NCBI GenBank assembly: GCA_028281495.1
Contig: JANQJU010000020.1
Location: forward strand, 243,468 to 307,467
DNA length: 64,000 nt
Origin: SAR324 cluster bacterium
Lineage (GTDB): Bacteria > SAR324 > NAC60-12
Direction of reading: 5' to 3'
Under the pieces are notes generated by a model. It saw nothing but the letters and a program-made list of their open reading frames with translations. It did not search any database and was not told the origin of the DNA. A program made the position numbers and the translations under genes. How positions within the stretch are numbered: the first letter of the stretch is position 1; the number at the start of each line of letters is the position of its first letter. This document shows positions 9,554 through 17,804 of the stretch, piece by piece.

Positions 9554-9871
9554 TATGAATTGCTCCAGATCTAGGGAAGGTTTAGTGAAAGAATTGAGGG
9601 GGGGTGAGAGGCTCTTTAGCTTGACAAATCAGACCCTTATGAACCACTTATAATCGTCTTATCCAACTGAAAAAACTATATTTTAATCACTTGACGGAAG
9701 ATAGTTTTTCTCAAAATAAATGTCCAGATCAAATAAAGGAGTAGCCAGGTTGAGCAGGCTATAATGCTTGTAAAGTTGAAAGGCTGTAGAAATATTTGTT
9801 CAGTTTTTTGAATGAGGATTTATTGGAAATTAATCGAATATGCATGTGTCAGTTTTAGGGGGTAGGTTCTA
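9554..9871. other. Divergent promoter region htrA / porin-like gene
   Basis: This interval of 318 bp separates the minus-strand htrA operon from the plus-strand porin-like gene, so it must hold two promoters. I could not fix either with confidence. It contains an inverted repeat (separate entry) and no convincing coding frame. Confidence 0.6.
9671..9709. repeat. Inverted repeat in the divergent region
   Basis: AAAAACTAT at 9671-9679 pairs with ATAGTTTTT at 9701-9709. The nine-base arms are perfect, with 21 nt between them. This could be an operator for a dimeric regulator or a weak hairpin. Its position between divergent genes favours a regulatory site, but nothing else supports it. Confidence 0.35.
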
Positions 9872-11221
9872 GTGAAAGCGAGTGTTTTGAGTAAAATAAT
9901 TTTGGTCAATTTGATTCTTTTCATTCTCTGTTTTGATGTGCAAGGGCAGGAGCCATCGGGCGATTTGGAGATAAATCCTGTAATCGACTCGGAAAAAACG
10001 CAAAGTAATTTGCAAAAGAAGTCCGTTTCAATTGTTCAAAATGAATCAGGACCGGCGACAGAAACTTCGAAGCCAAAAGCCGAAGCCACAAAAACTACTT
10101 CTAAAACTGTGAAAAAAGTCATCAAACGAAAGGTAAAAAAGATTGTTAAAAAAACGACTAAAAAGCCTCCAACAACAACTCCAAAAAAGAGATTCAAAAA
10201 GGAATTGGATTGGGAAGGAACCCTGAAGTTTGCTTTCCGGTTTGCTAAAAATCGAGAAAGGCGTGCAGAAAATAAGGCTGGGTTTGAGGTAAGTTCCCTA
10301 AATCTAGAAGCAGAGTATCATTTGGAACGAAGCCTAACTTTAAAGGCTTGGTATCAAATTGATCCGGTAGAATCGGAGTTGAGGGAGGCATATGCTCGAT
10401 ATCAAGATGAAGACGCTTTCTTTGACTGGATTCAAATGGGATTTCAACGTCGGCTATTTCATCTAAGTTCCGAATTGGAAACGGATAGCCTTAACAAAAT
10501 TGCTTTGTATAAACTTCGTGATCCTGGAATCCAAGCAAGGGTCAGCTTTTTGGACCGGTGGTATTGGCCTATTGCTCTTTCGAATGGAGGGCAGCTGGAT
10601 GATCAAGATATTTCACCAAGAAGAGTTACAGACCAAGATGTGATTCTGTCTGATGATTTCGATCCTCGGCAAGCTGTGGGCTCCAACTCACGAGAAATCA
10701 TAACAGGGATTGGATACAATCGGCACGAACCGGATTTTAATTTTGAACAGTTGCATGTGTTGTTGTTCGCAAGTGTTCGTTCAATTACTGATGATGATGT
10801 GGAAGACCTGGAGACCTTGTCGGACATTCCTGGGTTTACGGGAACAAACACAGGAACCACTTCTTATGCAAAGGTAGGAGTGAATGTGACCGTGAAGTAT
10901 CGTAAATGGGAGTCTTATTCCCAATATGCTGTTGCTAAAGTTCGAGATCTAGAGCGTCAGCTATTTGCTTCCGAAATCAGTTATACCGGTAAAACTTGGA
11001 AACCAGTTTTTGCTTTCTCACAACAAACTTTGAATATCGAACCTGATTTCACCGCTCCCTTAACATGGGGACGTCAAAGGTTTACCTTCGGCTTGCATTA
11101 TAAATGGCTTCAGCATGCTGATATTGCAATGGAACTCACGATCAACAATGAAGATACTGGGGGAGATACTGTGAACAATGATGAGTTGATCGTTATGTGG
11201 ATCTATTCATTTGAAAATTGA
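9872..11221 (+). CDS. Predicted outer-membrane porin-like protein with Lys-rich linker
   Basis: Starts with GTG behind a G-rich ribosome site (GGGGGTAGG). Residues 1-25 form a signal peptide. Residues about 70-112 are an unusual Lys/Thr/Pro-rich segment with several KKxxKK clusters. From about 115 to the end the sequence alternates polar and hydrophobic residues with many aromatic strand ends. It finishes in a short strand ending in Phe-Glu-Asn, like a beta-barrel porin of the OprO/P kind. The barrel assignment is inference from pattern. The basic linker could contact peptidoglycan or LPS. It is followed closely by a lipoprotein gene, probably the same operon. Confidence 0.6.
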   Translation: MKASVLSKIILVNLILFILCFDVQGQEPSGDLEINPVIDSEKTQSNLQKKSVSIVQNESGPATETSKPKAEATKTTSKTVKKVIKRKVKKIVKKTTKKPPTTTPKKRFKKELDWEGTLKFAFRFAKNRERRAENKAGFEVSSLNLEAEYHLERSLTLKAWYQIDPVESELREAYARYQDEDAFFDWIQMGFQRRLFHLSSELETDSLNKIALYKLRDPGIQARVSFLDRWYWPIALSNGGQLDDQDISPRRVTDQDVILSDDFDPRQAVGSNSREIITGIGYNRHEPDFNFEQLHVLLFASVRSITDDDVEDLETLSDIPGFTGTNTGTTSYAKVGVNVTVKYRKWESYSQYAVAKVRDLERQLFASEISYTGKTWKPVFAFSQQTLNIEPDFTAPLTWGRQRFTFGLHYKWLQHADIAMELTINNEDTGGDTVNNDELIVMWIYSFEN

Positions 11222-11241
11222 ATAGACAGAGTGAGGAAAGG

Positions 11242-12954
11242 ATGAATCGCCAAAGTATTGTATCCAAACAAGCCATCTTATTTTTTCTAAGCCTAGTTGG
11301 ATTGTTTAGCATGCTGATTGCCTGTGGAGAAGAAATGACTCCTCAAAGCTGCGATTTTACGGCTAAGCTACTTAACATCAAAATTGATGAAAAGCGCGTG
11401 CTTTTATTTGACGATGAATTAGTAAATGCGGAAATCGAAAAATTAGAAGACATTGTCCGAGAAGAGGAGGAGCAACGGGAAGGACAAGAAAGCTTAGCCA
11501 ACGAGGCGAAGCCAGCAGGTGAACCACAGCATTTCGAAGCATTATCTGCCAGAGGAAAGGTGGCAGCAGCTCAGATTGATTTACTTAACAAGCTGAAGAA
11601 TAGTCGTCAGTTTACAGAGAAAGAGATGTGGTTGACATTATTCAACAACTTGCGATGGGGAGATTTAGTCATTGACCGTGCTTTTTTACAAAGATGTGAT
11701 GATCGGGTCGTGATGAAGTCCGAAACTACCGCATATTCCCCGCAACCTCTTGATTCCTATCTCTTCCAAGGTTCCTTAGAATCTATTTCTCAAAAAAATC
11801 TGTATTTCGCTTATTCAACGCCTGGGGAAATAGCACATTTGAATGATCCTACAACGGAGTTTCGTTACTTAAGCCCCAAAAAAGGAAGAGGGTTCTCCAC
11901 TGGATTCTTTGTAGAGGATATAAATCTCCGTAATGAATGGAAGGTAAAAGTCGGCTGGGAAGCTTATAGAGAACCTCTGGCAACAAGACTTGCTTGGGCA
12001 CTAGGATTTTATGTCGATGAAGTACTTCACTTACGCGAATTGCGTGTTCGGTATGATGATGAATTAGAGAGCGTTTTTGAATCGGAGGGCAAAAATATTG
12101 AAGATTCTCTAGCAGGAATTGTGTTGAAAGATGGCTCATTTCTAAATTTTATCAACACAGGAGAAAATGAGCTGAACGTATCAGAACTTTACAAAATAAA
12201 TCGAAGTAGCATTCGTTTATTAGTTTTTAAATCGGTGGCGCTAGAGAGACGCAATCCAAATATTGTTCGAGCAGGACAATGGGCATTTGATGCCTTAGAC
12301 AATCCTGATTTACGAGGTGTGCGGCTATTGGGATTGCTTCAATTTTGGTTAGAAAATCCTGATATTAAATTTGACAACAATCGAATTTTGTTAAAGTGCA
12401 CTCAAACCGATCTTCCTCTCCAGGATATTTTCCGAACCTGTGTAGAAACGGGCACATACAATTATGAATTCGTTGTACATGACTTGGGGCTAGCTTTTTC
12501 CGCACATCCGAATGATTTTGCGGCGGCAGTGGATATTCGCAGAGAATCTGAGGATGTTGCTTCGATTAAGTTCAGTACTCGTGGGAGAGATGTCTACGCC
12601 TGGAGGCTCATTACACGAGAAGATGCCTTAGTTTTTGCTGATCGATTGTCACAATTGACAGAAAATCAATTTCGCCAAGCATTAGCAGCCTCGGGTTATC
12701 CTTATCCAGCTATTGTTTTATTGACTGAAAAATTGAAGGCTCGTCGCAATCAGTTCGTTCAGGCTGTTAATTCGGAAATCCCTCTCTTTGAAGCCGATCT
12801 TTTCATTTCTAGTGATTCCTCTGGTTCTGTAGATACTGGGACAAATGAGCCCCTATTGATACCTCAGGATGGTTTTGTCGTATCAAATGGTGCAGTTGTT
12901 AATGACATCTCTTTAGGCAATCATGGAAGGCACTCTGAAATGATCCGAGAATAG
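11242..12954 (+). CDS. Large predicted lipoprotein, unknown function
   Basis: This 570-residue protein is not recognised. I chose the ATG at 11242 because AGGA sits 4 bp upstream. An upstream TTG at 11218 would add eight residues and overlap the previous gene. From the chosen start there is a short basic n-region, a hydrophobic core and S-M-L-I-A-C, a reasonable lipobox, so the mature protein probably begins at the Cys near residue 28. Residues near 75-100 are Glu-rich. Spacing of about 20 bp to the porin-like gene suggests an envelope-related pair. It ends 6 bp from a convergent gene. Confidence 0.65.
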   Translation: MNRQSIVSKQAILFFLSLVGLFSMLIACGEEMTPQSCDFTAKLLNIKIDEKRVLLFDDELVNAEIEKLEDIVREEEEQREGQESLANEAKPAGEPQHFEALSARGKVAAAQIDLLNKLKNSRQFTEKEMWLTLFNNLRWGDLVIDRAFLQRCDDRVVMKSETTAYSPQPLDSYLFQGSLESISQKNLYFAYSTPGEIAHLNDPTTEFRYLSPKKGRGFSTGFFVEDINLRNEWKVKVGWEAYREPLATRLAWALGFYVDEVLHLRELRVRYDDELESVFESEGKNIEDSLAGIVLKDGSFLNFINTGENELNVSELYKINRSSIRLLVFKSVALERRNPNIVRAGQWAFDALDNPDLRGVRLLGLLQFWLENPDIKFDNNRILLKCTQTDLPLQDIFRTCVETGTYNYEFVVHDLGLAFSAHPNDFAAAVDIRRESEDVASIKFSTRGRDVYAWRLITREDALVFADRLSQLTENQFRQALAASGYPYPAIVLLTEKLKARRNQFVQAVNSEIPLFEADLFISSDSSGSVDTGTNEPLLIPQDGFVVSNGAVVNDISLGNHGRHSEMIRE

Positions 12955-12960
12955 ATTAGC

Positions 12961-13416
12961 TTATTTATTTTTCCGGACGTCTCGAATGTTTTGTCGAGTT
13001 TCTTTTCGAGCATTCTGAATGTTTTGTCGAGTCTCCTTACGGGTATCCCGGACATTCTGTCGGCTCTCCTTCCGAATATCCCGAACATTCTGCCGGGTTT
13101 CCTGTCGAGCCGTATTTGCACTAGCACGGGCTTGTTGCCGGCACTCTCTTAGCTTCTCTCCACTAAGACCCTTACATGCAACATTGGCCTGCTGGACTTT
13201 TTCACGCTTGTCTTGTCGGAAGTTTTGGACTTTATCTCGTTTATCTTGCCGGAAGTTTTGAGCTTTGGCTCGTTTGTCTTGTCGAAAACTCTGGGTCTGC
13301 TGGCGTTTTTCTTTACGGAAATCTTGAATTGCCTGGCGGTTGGGGTTTTGTGCGGATGCTAGATCAGCAATTCCAAACAATAAAATGATTAAAATGAATT
13401 TGGATAACGTTTCCAT
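12961..13416 (-). CDS. Small exported protein with 11-residue repeats
   Basis: Exported protein of 151 residues with a signal peptide (residues 1-22, ending ASA). The mature part is nearly all Arg, Lys, Gln, Asp and Glu and falls into two repeat blocks. The first has four copies of an 11-residue unit like FRQDKRDKVQN. The second has four copies of an 11-residue unit like RQNIRDVRKET. A short middle segment has two cysteines. The 11-residue period suggests a hendecad coiled coil. The repeats are also visible in the DNA as a 33-bp period. The function is unknown. The gene is convergent with the preceding lipoprotein gene, 6 bp apart. Confidence 0.65.
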   Translation of the reverse strand: METLSKFILIILLFGIADLASAQNPNRQAIQDFRKEKRQQTQSFRQDKRAKAQNFRQDKRDKVQNFRQDKREKVQQANVACKGLSGEKLRECRQQARASANTARQETRQNVRDIRKESRQNVRDTRKETRQNIQNARKETRQNIRDVRKNK

Positions 13417-13576
13417 AACACTCCTTAGTCACGCATAGGTTATATATCCTTTGCTTCAAAAGCTGGATCTGAGGCATCTATTTTTGCTTCAAGACTACTT
13501 GAAAGTACGAAATTAATTGAGGACTCAAGATTAATTTGAGGGGTTATCCCAAATTTTGGGTTCAAATGAGCGAGAA

Positions 13577-15412
13577 TTAGAGGATTTCAATTACAAGTGT
13601 GATCACTCCAAACTCTGCCTTTTTGGTAATGGGATAGTCGATATGTTCGAAAACTCGCAACATGGGGGTATTTTCTGCAAGTACGTCAGCCTTCAAATGC
13701 GTAATTTGATAGGATTGGGCAATCTCAATAAGACGTTTCATAAGATAGGAACCTAATCCGTGCCCTTGCCAATCGTCCTGTATTTGGAAAGCTAAATCAG
13801 GGATGTTGTCATTTTCATCCATTACCCATTGACCAATACCGACGATTTCTTGTGCTTTACTTGCTGAATTTATGACCACCAAGGACATGTTTCGTGAATA
13901 ATCGATATCAACAAAACCCTGCAAAACTTGATGTGGAAGAGAACGCAGTTGTCGGAAGTAACGCAAGTAGATATTTCGATCTGATAGGGAATGGAAGAAA
14001 TCGCGAACTTTGTCTTCGTCGGTTGCTTTTACGGGGCGGATCAATAATTTTTGTGACTTTTTGCTAATAAACTCATATTCCCACTCTGAAGGATAGCGAG
14101 ATTTGAAGGAATAGCCCGGTTGCTGTTTACTGATATAGTTGCACTGCTTTGCTGCCTTGAGGAGTTGATCGCGAAAATTGGGATGGGCAATTTCGATTAA
14201 AGCTAAACAACGTTCTCGAATAGTTTTTCCATATAATCTGGCAACTCCGTATTCAGTGGCAACATGGTGGACATCTGCACGAGTAACTGCAACACCAGTA
14301 CCCGGCTCGAAGAACGAGACGATACTAGAGGAAAGTCCTTTATTTTTTGTCGACCGTAATACGACAAAGGACTGTCCTTCTTCTGCTAACATCGTACCTC
14401 GGATGAAATCCGTAGTGCCACCAAACCCTCCGTGAAATGAAGGGCCTTTCGATTCAGTACAGACCTGTCCGGTAAGATCGATTTCCTTCGCTTCAATGAC
14501 TGTCGTCATCTTGTAATTGCGGGCGATGTTGTGCCAAGCATTAGTGTAGGCTAACGGATAAAACTCTATCTGCGGATTCTGATCCACAAATTTGTATAAA
14601 TCCGAACTTCCTAAGCAATGTGAAACAATCGATTTTCCTGGGTGAAAATTTTTCTGAGAATTGTCAATCACGCCATTCTGTATAAGATGCCTCAAACCAT
14701 CAGTTAAGACTTCCGTATGAAGGCCTAAATGTTTTTTTCCTTTCAAAAAGGGAACAACAGCATTGGCAACTTCCCCCAAGCCAATTCTCAACGTTGCCCC
14801 ATTAGGTATGTACTCAGCTAATTCGGAGCCTATTTTTTGTAAGACACTATCTTTTCCAGCAGGGGAGTTATAGTTAAGCAAAGGACGGTTATTCTCAACC
14901 CAATAGTCGATGTCATCACAAGAGATAAGAGACTCTCCATGGGTAAACGGCATATGGGAAGTCACTTCTGCGATCACCAATTTGGCATGGTGCACCATTT
15001 CTTTCATCATATCTACGCCTGTACCGAGACTACACATCCCGTCGGAGTTGGGGGGAGAAACCTTAATGAGGGCCACATCGATTCGAAGCAATTCTTCATG
15101 AACCAAACGAGGAATAGCTGAAACCGCAAGTGGTGCGTAATCTCCACCACCCTCTTTAACGTATTGGTATAGGGTGTCATCAACAAAAAAAGTCTTAGTT
15201 CGGAAACGTTTTGTTCCAGCTTCTAGATAAGGCATAGGGCCAATATTTAGAAATTGAACAATTTCCATATCAACCAGAGCAAACTCAGGTTGCACCATTG
15301 TTTCAATCAAGGTGTAAGGGCTTGTACTTCCATTGCTGATAAAAAGATGGCTACCAGGAGGAATTTTTTCGATAACTCGAGATAGACTCTGTTTCTTGGA
15401 ATTCCAGTTCAT
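13577..15412 (-). CDS. Acetyl-CoA hydrolase/CoA-transferase fused to GNAT domain
   Basis: Residues 1 to about 430 belong to the acetyl-CoA hydrolase/4-hydroxybutyrate CoA-transferase family. The segment GLHTEVLTDG carries the Glu that forms the glutamyl-CoA intermediate in this family, and ATEYGVA is the conserved C-terminal motif. Residues about 455-611 are a GNAT acyltransferase with the acetyl-CoA loop QGHGLGSYL. This two-part architecture is known from other bacteria. The GNAT part may acylate and so regulate a CoA-dependent enzyme, which is inference. The gene lies 10 bp downstream of kdsB in the same direction without an obvious functional link. Confidence 0.88.
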   Translation of the reverse strand: MNWNSKKQSLSRVIEKIPPGSHLFISNGSTSPYTLIETMVQPEFALVDMEIVQFLNIGPMPYLEAGTKRFRTKTFFVDDTLYQYVKEGGGDYAPLAVSAIPRLVHEELLRIDVALIKVSPPNSDGMCSLGTGVDMMKEMVHHAKLVIAEVTSHMPFTHGESLISCDDIDYWVENNRPLLNYNSPAGKDSVLQKIGSELAEYIPNGATLRIGLGEVANAVVPFLKGKKHLGLHTEVLTDGLRHLIQNGVIDNSQKNFHPGKSIVSHCLGSSDLYKFVDQNPQIEFYPLAYTNAWHNIARNYKMTTVIEAKEIDLTGQVCTESKGPSFHGGFGGTTDFIRGTMLAEEGQSFVVLRSTKNKGLSSSIVSFFEPGTGVAVTRADVHHVATEYGVARLYGKTIRERCLALIEIAHPNFRDQLLKAAKQCNYISKQQPGYSFKSRYPSEWEYEFISKKSQKLLIRPVKATDEDKVRDFFHSLSDRNIYLRYFRQLRSLPHQVLQGFVDIDYSRNMSLVVINSASKAQEIVGIGQWVMDENDNIPDLAFQIQDDWQGHGLGSYLMKRLIEIAQSYQITHLKADVLAENTPMLRVFEHIDYPITKKAEFGVITLVIEIL

Positions 15413-15422
15413 ACCTCTCCTC

Positions 15423-16184
15423 TCAATGTTGAGGGTGAGACTGATTTAGTAGTTGCTCAGCTTTTGGTAGGTCTTCTGGACGATCAACCCCTACACCTTC
15501 ATTTTGAGCAATAGTACAAAAGATAGAATATCCGTTTTCTAAAACGCGAAGCTGTTCGAGTTGCTCGGTCAATTCGAGCGCTGTGCGTGTCCATTGCGAG
15601 AATTTGAGTAAGAAATCCCGCCGGTACATGTACACACCAATGTGTTTCCACAAAGGAGTATGCGATTGGCGCACAAATGGGATTGCAGATCGGGAAAAAT
15701 ACAGTGCCTCATGATAACGATTTAGTACCACCTTCACCACATTAGGATCGGCAACAGAATTTGGTTCTGAGATAGGATAAACGAGTGTGGATATTTGAAG
15801 AGAAGGCTTTTCCAAAACTATTTTTCTTGTTTCGCTGACTAACTTATTAAGATCTTCAGGGGAAATGAGTGGTTCGTCTCCTTGTACATTCAGAACCCAT
15901 TCGCAAGATTCGGAAGAAGCGACTTCAACAAGACGATCTGTGCCGGTTTCGTGATCGTCTCGTGTCATAATAGCTGTTCCTCCAAAGTTTAAAACGGTTT
16001 CAAATATCCGCGAGTCATCGGTAGCGACCACCACTCGTTCAATTGAGGGAACTTGGATGACACGTTCATATACATGTTGAATCATTGGTTTCCCTGCAAG
16101 CAATACCAATGGCTTTCCTGGAAATCGTGTTGATCCATAGCGGGCTGGAATTACCGCTAAGACGGAATCACGGTTGTGAGTCAT
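15423..16184 (-). CDS. kdsB: CMP-Kdo synthetase
   Basis: 3-deoxy-manno-octulosonate cytidylyltransferase, which activates Kdo for the inner core of lipopolysaccharide. It shows the nucleotidyltransferase signature IPARYGSTRFPGKPL at the N-terminus, VVVATDD, the segment NVQGDEPLI that binds CTP and Mg, and the C-terminal GVDRPEDL. Its length of 253 residues is typical. It shows the organism has a Kdo-containing outer membrane. The other Kdo genes (kdsA, kdsC, waaA) are not adjacent. Confidence 0.96.
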   Translation of the reverse strand: MTHNRDSVLAVIPARYGSTRFPGKPLVLLAGKPMIQHVYERVIQVPSIERVVVATDDSRIFETVLNFGGTAIMTRDDHETGTDRLVEVASSESCEWVLNVQGDEPLISPEDLNKLVSETRKIVLEKPSLQISTLVYPISEPNSVADPNVVKVVLNRYHEALYFSRSAIPFVRQSHTPLWKHIGVYMYRRDFLLKFSQWTRTALELTEQLEQLRVLENGYSIFCTIAQNEGVGVDRPEDLPKAEQLLNQSHPQH

Positions 16185-16293
16185 GGCTACCTCAAGTTTC
16201 GACCTTATTTTGGAGTCCTTCTAGAGTAAATAGTTATCATTATTCATCCTTCTATTTAGGATGTTTGTGAACCCTTTTCCAAGGAAAATTATA

Positions 16294-16884
16294 ATGAATG
16301 TCTATCTCAACGGTTTCATGAAACGAGTTCTAACCATAATCTTGATCTTAGGGGGATTGACTTCTGTGTCTGCAGAAGAGTCACAACAAAGGAATCATAA
16401 GCTCTCAGATACGGAGAAGGAATTTCTTAAAAAACAATTTGTAGAATTACCCAATAAGGTGATTACGGCAGAAAATTTTCAAGGGGTTCCGGTGAATGAT
16501 GCCCTTCCAGAACTGTACAATTACCAAAACCGATTCATCTTATTGAATTTTTGGGCAACATGGTGTGTTCCATGTCTACGAGAAATGCCGGATATGGAAA
16601 GGCTCCATCAAGAATTGGGAAAGGAGGGGCTCGTTGTATTGGCTGTTGGAATGGGAGAAGATAAACAAAGAGTTAAAAGGTTTTTAAAAAAGCATGATTT
16701 CACGTTTCCTATTCTTGCAGATCCGGATATGGAAATTTCTCAACTATATGGAGTTCAAAACCTACCGGTCACTTTTTTAATTGACCAAGACAAAACCGTT
16801 ATTGGACGAGCTGTAGGGCCGAGAAAATGGGATAGCTTGGATCTAGTAGAATTTTTTCGCAAGAAGATTAAGGTACCTCAATGA
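16294..16884 (+). CDS. TlpA-like thioredoxin-fold thiol-disulfide protein
   Basis: Periplasmic thioredoxin-like reductase of the TlpA/ResA type. I place the start at the ATG at 16294, behind AAGGA with 8 bp spacing. Further in-frame ATGs lie at 16261 and 16318. The N-terminus is then a signal peptide ending near VSA. The core shows NFWATWCVPC with the CxxC active site, and the cis-Pro loop NLPVTFLID. Such proteins reduce cytochrome c apoprotein cysteines or other periplasmic disulfides. No cytochrome assembly genes are nearby, so the partner is unknown. It is divergent from kdsB and convergent with tyrA. Confidence 0.88.
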   Translation: MNVYLNGFMKRVLTIILILGGLTSVSAEESQQRNHKLSDTEKEFLKKQFVELPNKVITAENFQGVPVNDALPELYNYQNRFILLNFWATWCVPCLREMPDMERLHQELGKEGLVVLAVGMGEDKQRVKRFLKKHDFTFPILADPDMEISQLYGVQNLPVTFLIDQDKTVIGRAVGPRKWDSLDLVEFFRKKIKVPQ

Positions 16885-16899
16885 GTGTCCTCATTTGAA

Positions 16900-17781
16900 T
16901 CAGTCTTGTTTGTTCGTAATCCATTGATCACGTAGCGTTTTCGAGTAGTTCAATTGTTCAATGAGGCTTTGGCGATCTTGATTGTGGATAGCGGTTTCCA
17001 TTGCCTCTAAGATTGTTTGGAAGCGCTGGATACTTTTCAAAAGATGAGGGTTCTCTAAGAAGATGTCGGCCCACATTTCTGGACTCGATGCCGCAATACG
17101 AGAGAAGTCTTTCAAACCTGCTCCAAAATATTCTAGACTTTCTGGGCATCCACTCTGGCCAATTGCGCTGATGGAAGCATAGGCCAATATATGAGGAAGA
17201 TGGCTTACCTCTGAAAAAATGAAGTCATGCTGCTCGGCTTCCATTTCATAAACAACACTCTCCAGCTGTTCCCACAAGAAACGTATTTGCTGCAAAGCGT
17301 CATGGTCAGTCGTGTCATCAGGACACAAGATAAACTTTTTCTTTGCAAATAATCCTAACCTTGCACTACCGGGTCCAAAGGCTTCCGAACCTGCAATAGG
17401 ATGACCTGCAACAAAATGAAAGTTCTTAACAGGAATTTGATTCATAAACTGAAGAATTGGTGCTTTTACACTACCAACATCAGTTACAATAGTTTGTGGG
17501 GAAAGGTAGGGGTGGATCTGCTGAAAAACTGGAATCATCGATCGAACAGGCACTGCCAGAATGACTATAGATGCTTCAGCAAGTGCATCATTCCAACTGA
17601 AGAAGGCTTGATCAACAATTCCTAGTGACTCAGCTTCTTGGCAATTTTTTTCGTATTTGTCGTACCCTAGAATATGGTGAGCCAAATTTCGGGTTTTGAT
17701 TTCGAGGGCGCAGGAGCCACCGATTAAGCCCAAGCCAATCACACAGATTGTATTGGGCCTTTTCTCTTTAAAATGAGGCAT
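16900..17781 (-). CDS. tyrA: Prephenate dehydrogenase
   Basis: NAD(P)-dependent dehydrogenase of tyrosine synthesis converting prephenate (or arogenate) to 4-hydroxyphenylpyruvate (or tyrosine). The Rossmann motif GLGLIGGS is at residues 16-23. Family residues follow in TDVGSVK, AGHPIAGSE and the His of SEVSHLPH. The length of 293 residues means a monofunctional enzyme without a chorismate mutase or ACT domain. Prephenate versus arogenate preference cannot be read off. It lies 23 bp downstream of secDF in the same direction. Confidence 0.94.
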   Translation of the reverse strand: MPHFKEKRPNTICVIGLGLIGGSCALEIKTRNLAHHILGYDKYEKNCQEAESLGIVDQAFFSWNDALAEASIVILAVPVRSMIPVFQQIHPYLSPQTIVTDVGSVKAPILQFMNQIPVKNFHFVAGHPIAGSEAFGPGSARLGLFAKKKFILCPDDTTDHDALQQIRFLWEQLESVVYEMEAEQHDFIFSEVSHLPHILAYASISAIGQSGCPESLEYFGAGLKDFSRIAASSPEMWADIFLENPHLLKSIQRFQTILEAMETAIHNQDRQSLIEQLNYSKTLRDQWITNKQD

Positions 17782-17804
17782 GTTTCAAGGGTACGAAAAA
17801 GAAT

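Noticed and set aside
9621..9654. TTGACA followed by TATAAT before the porin-like gene
   Set aside because: The spacer is 22 bp, too long for a sigma-70 promoter, so I do not claim it despite good hexamers.
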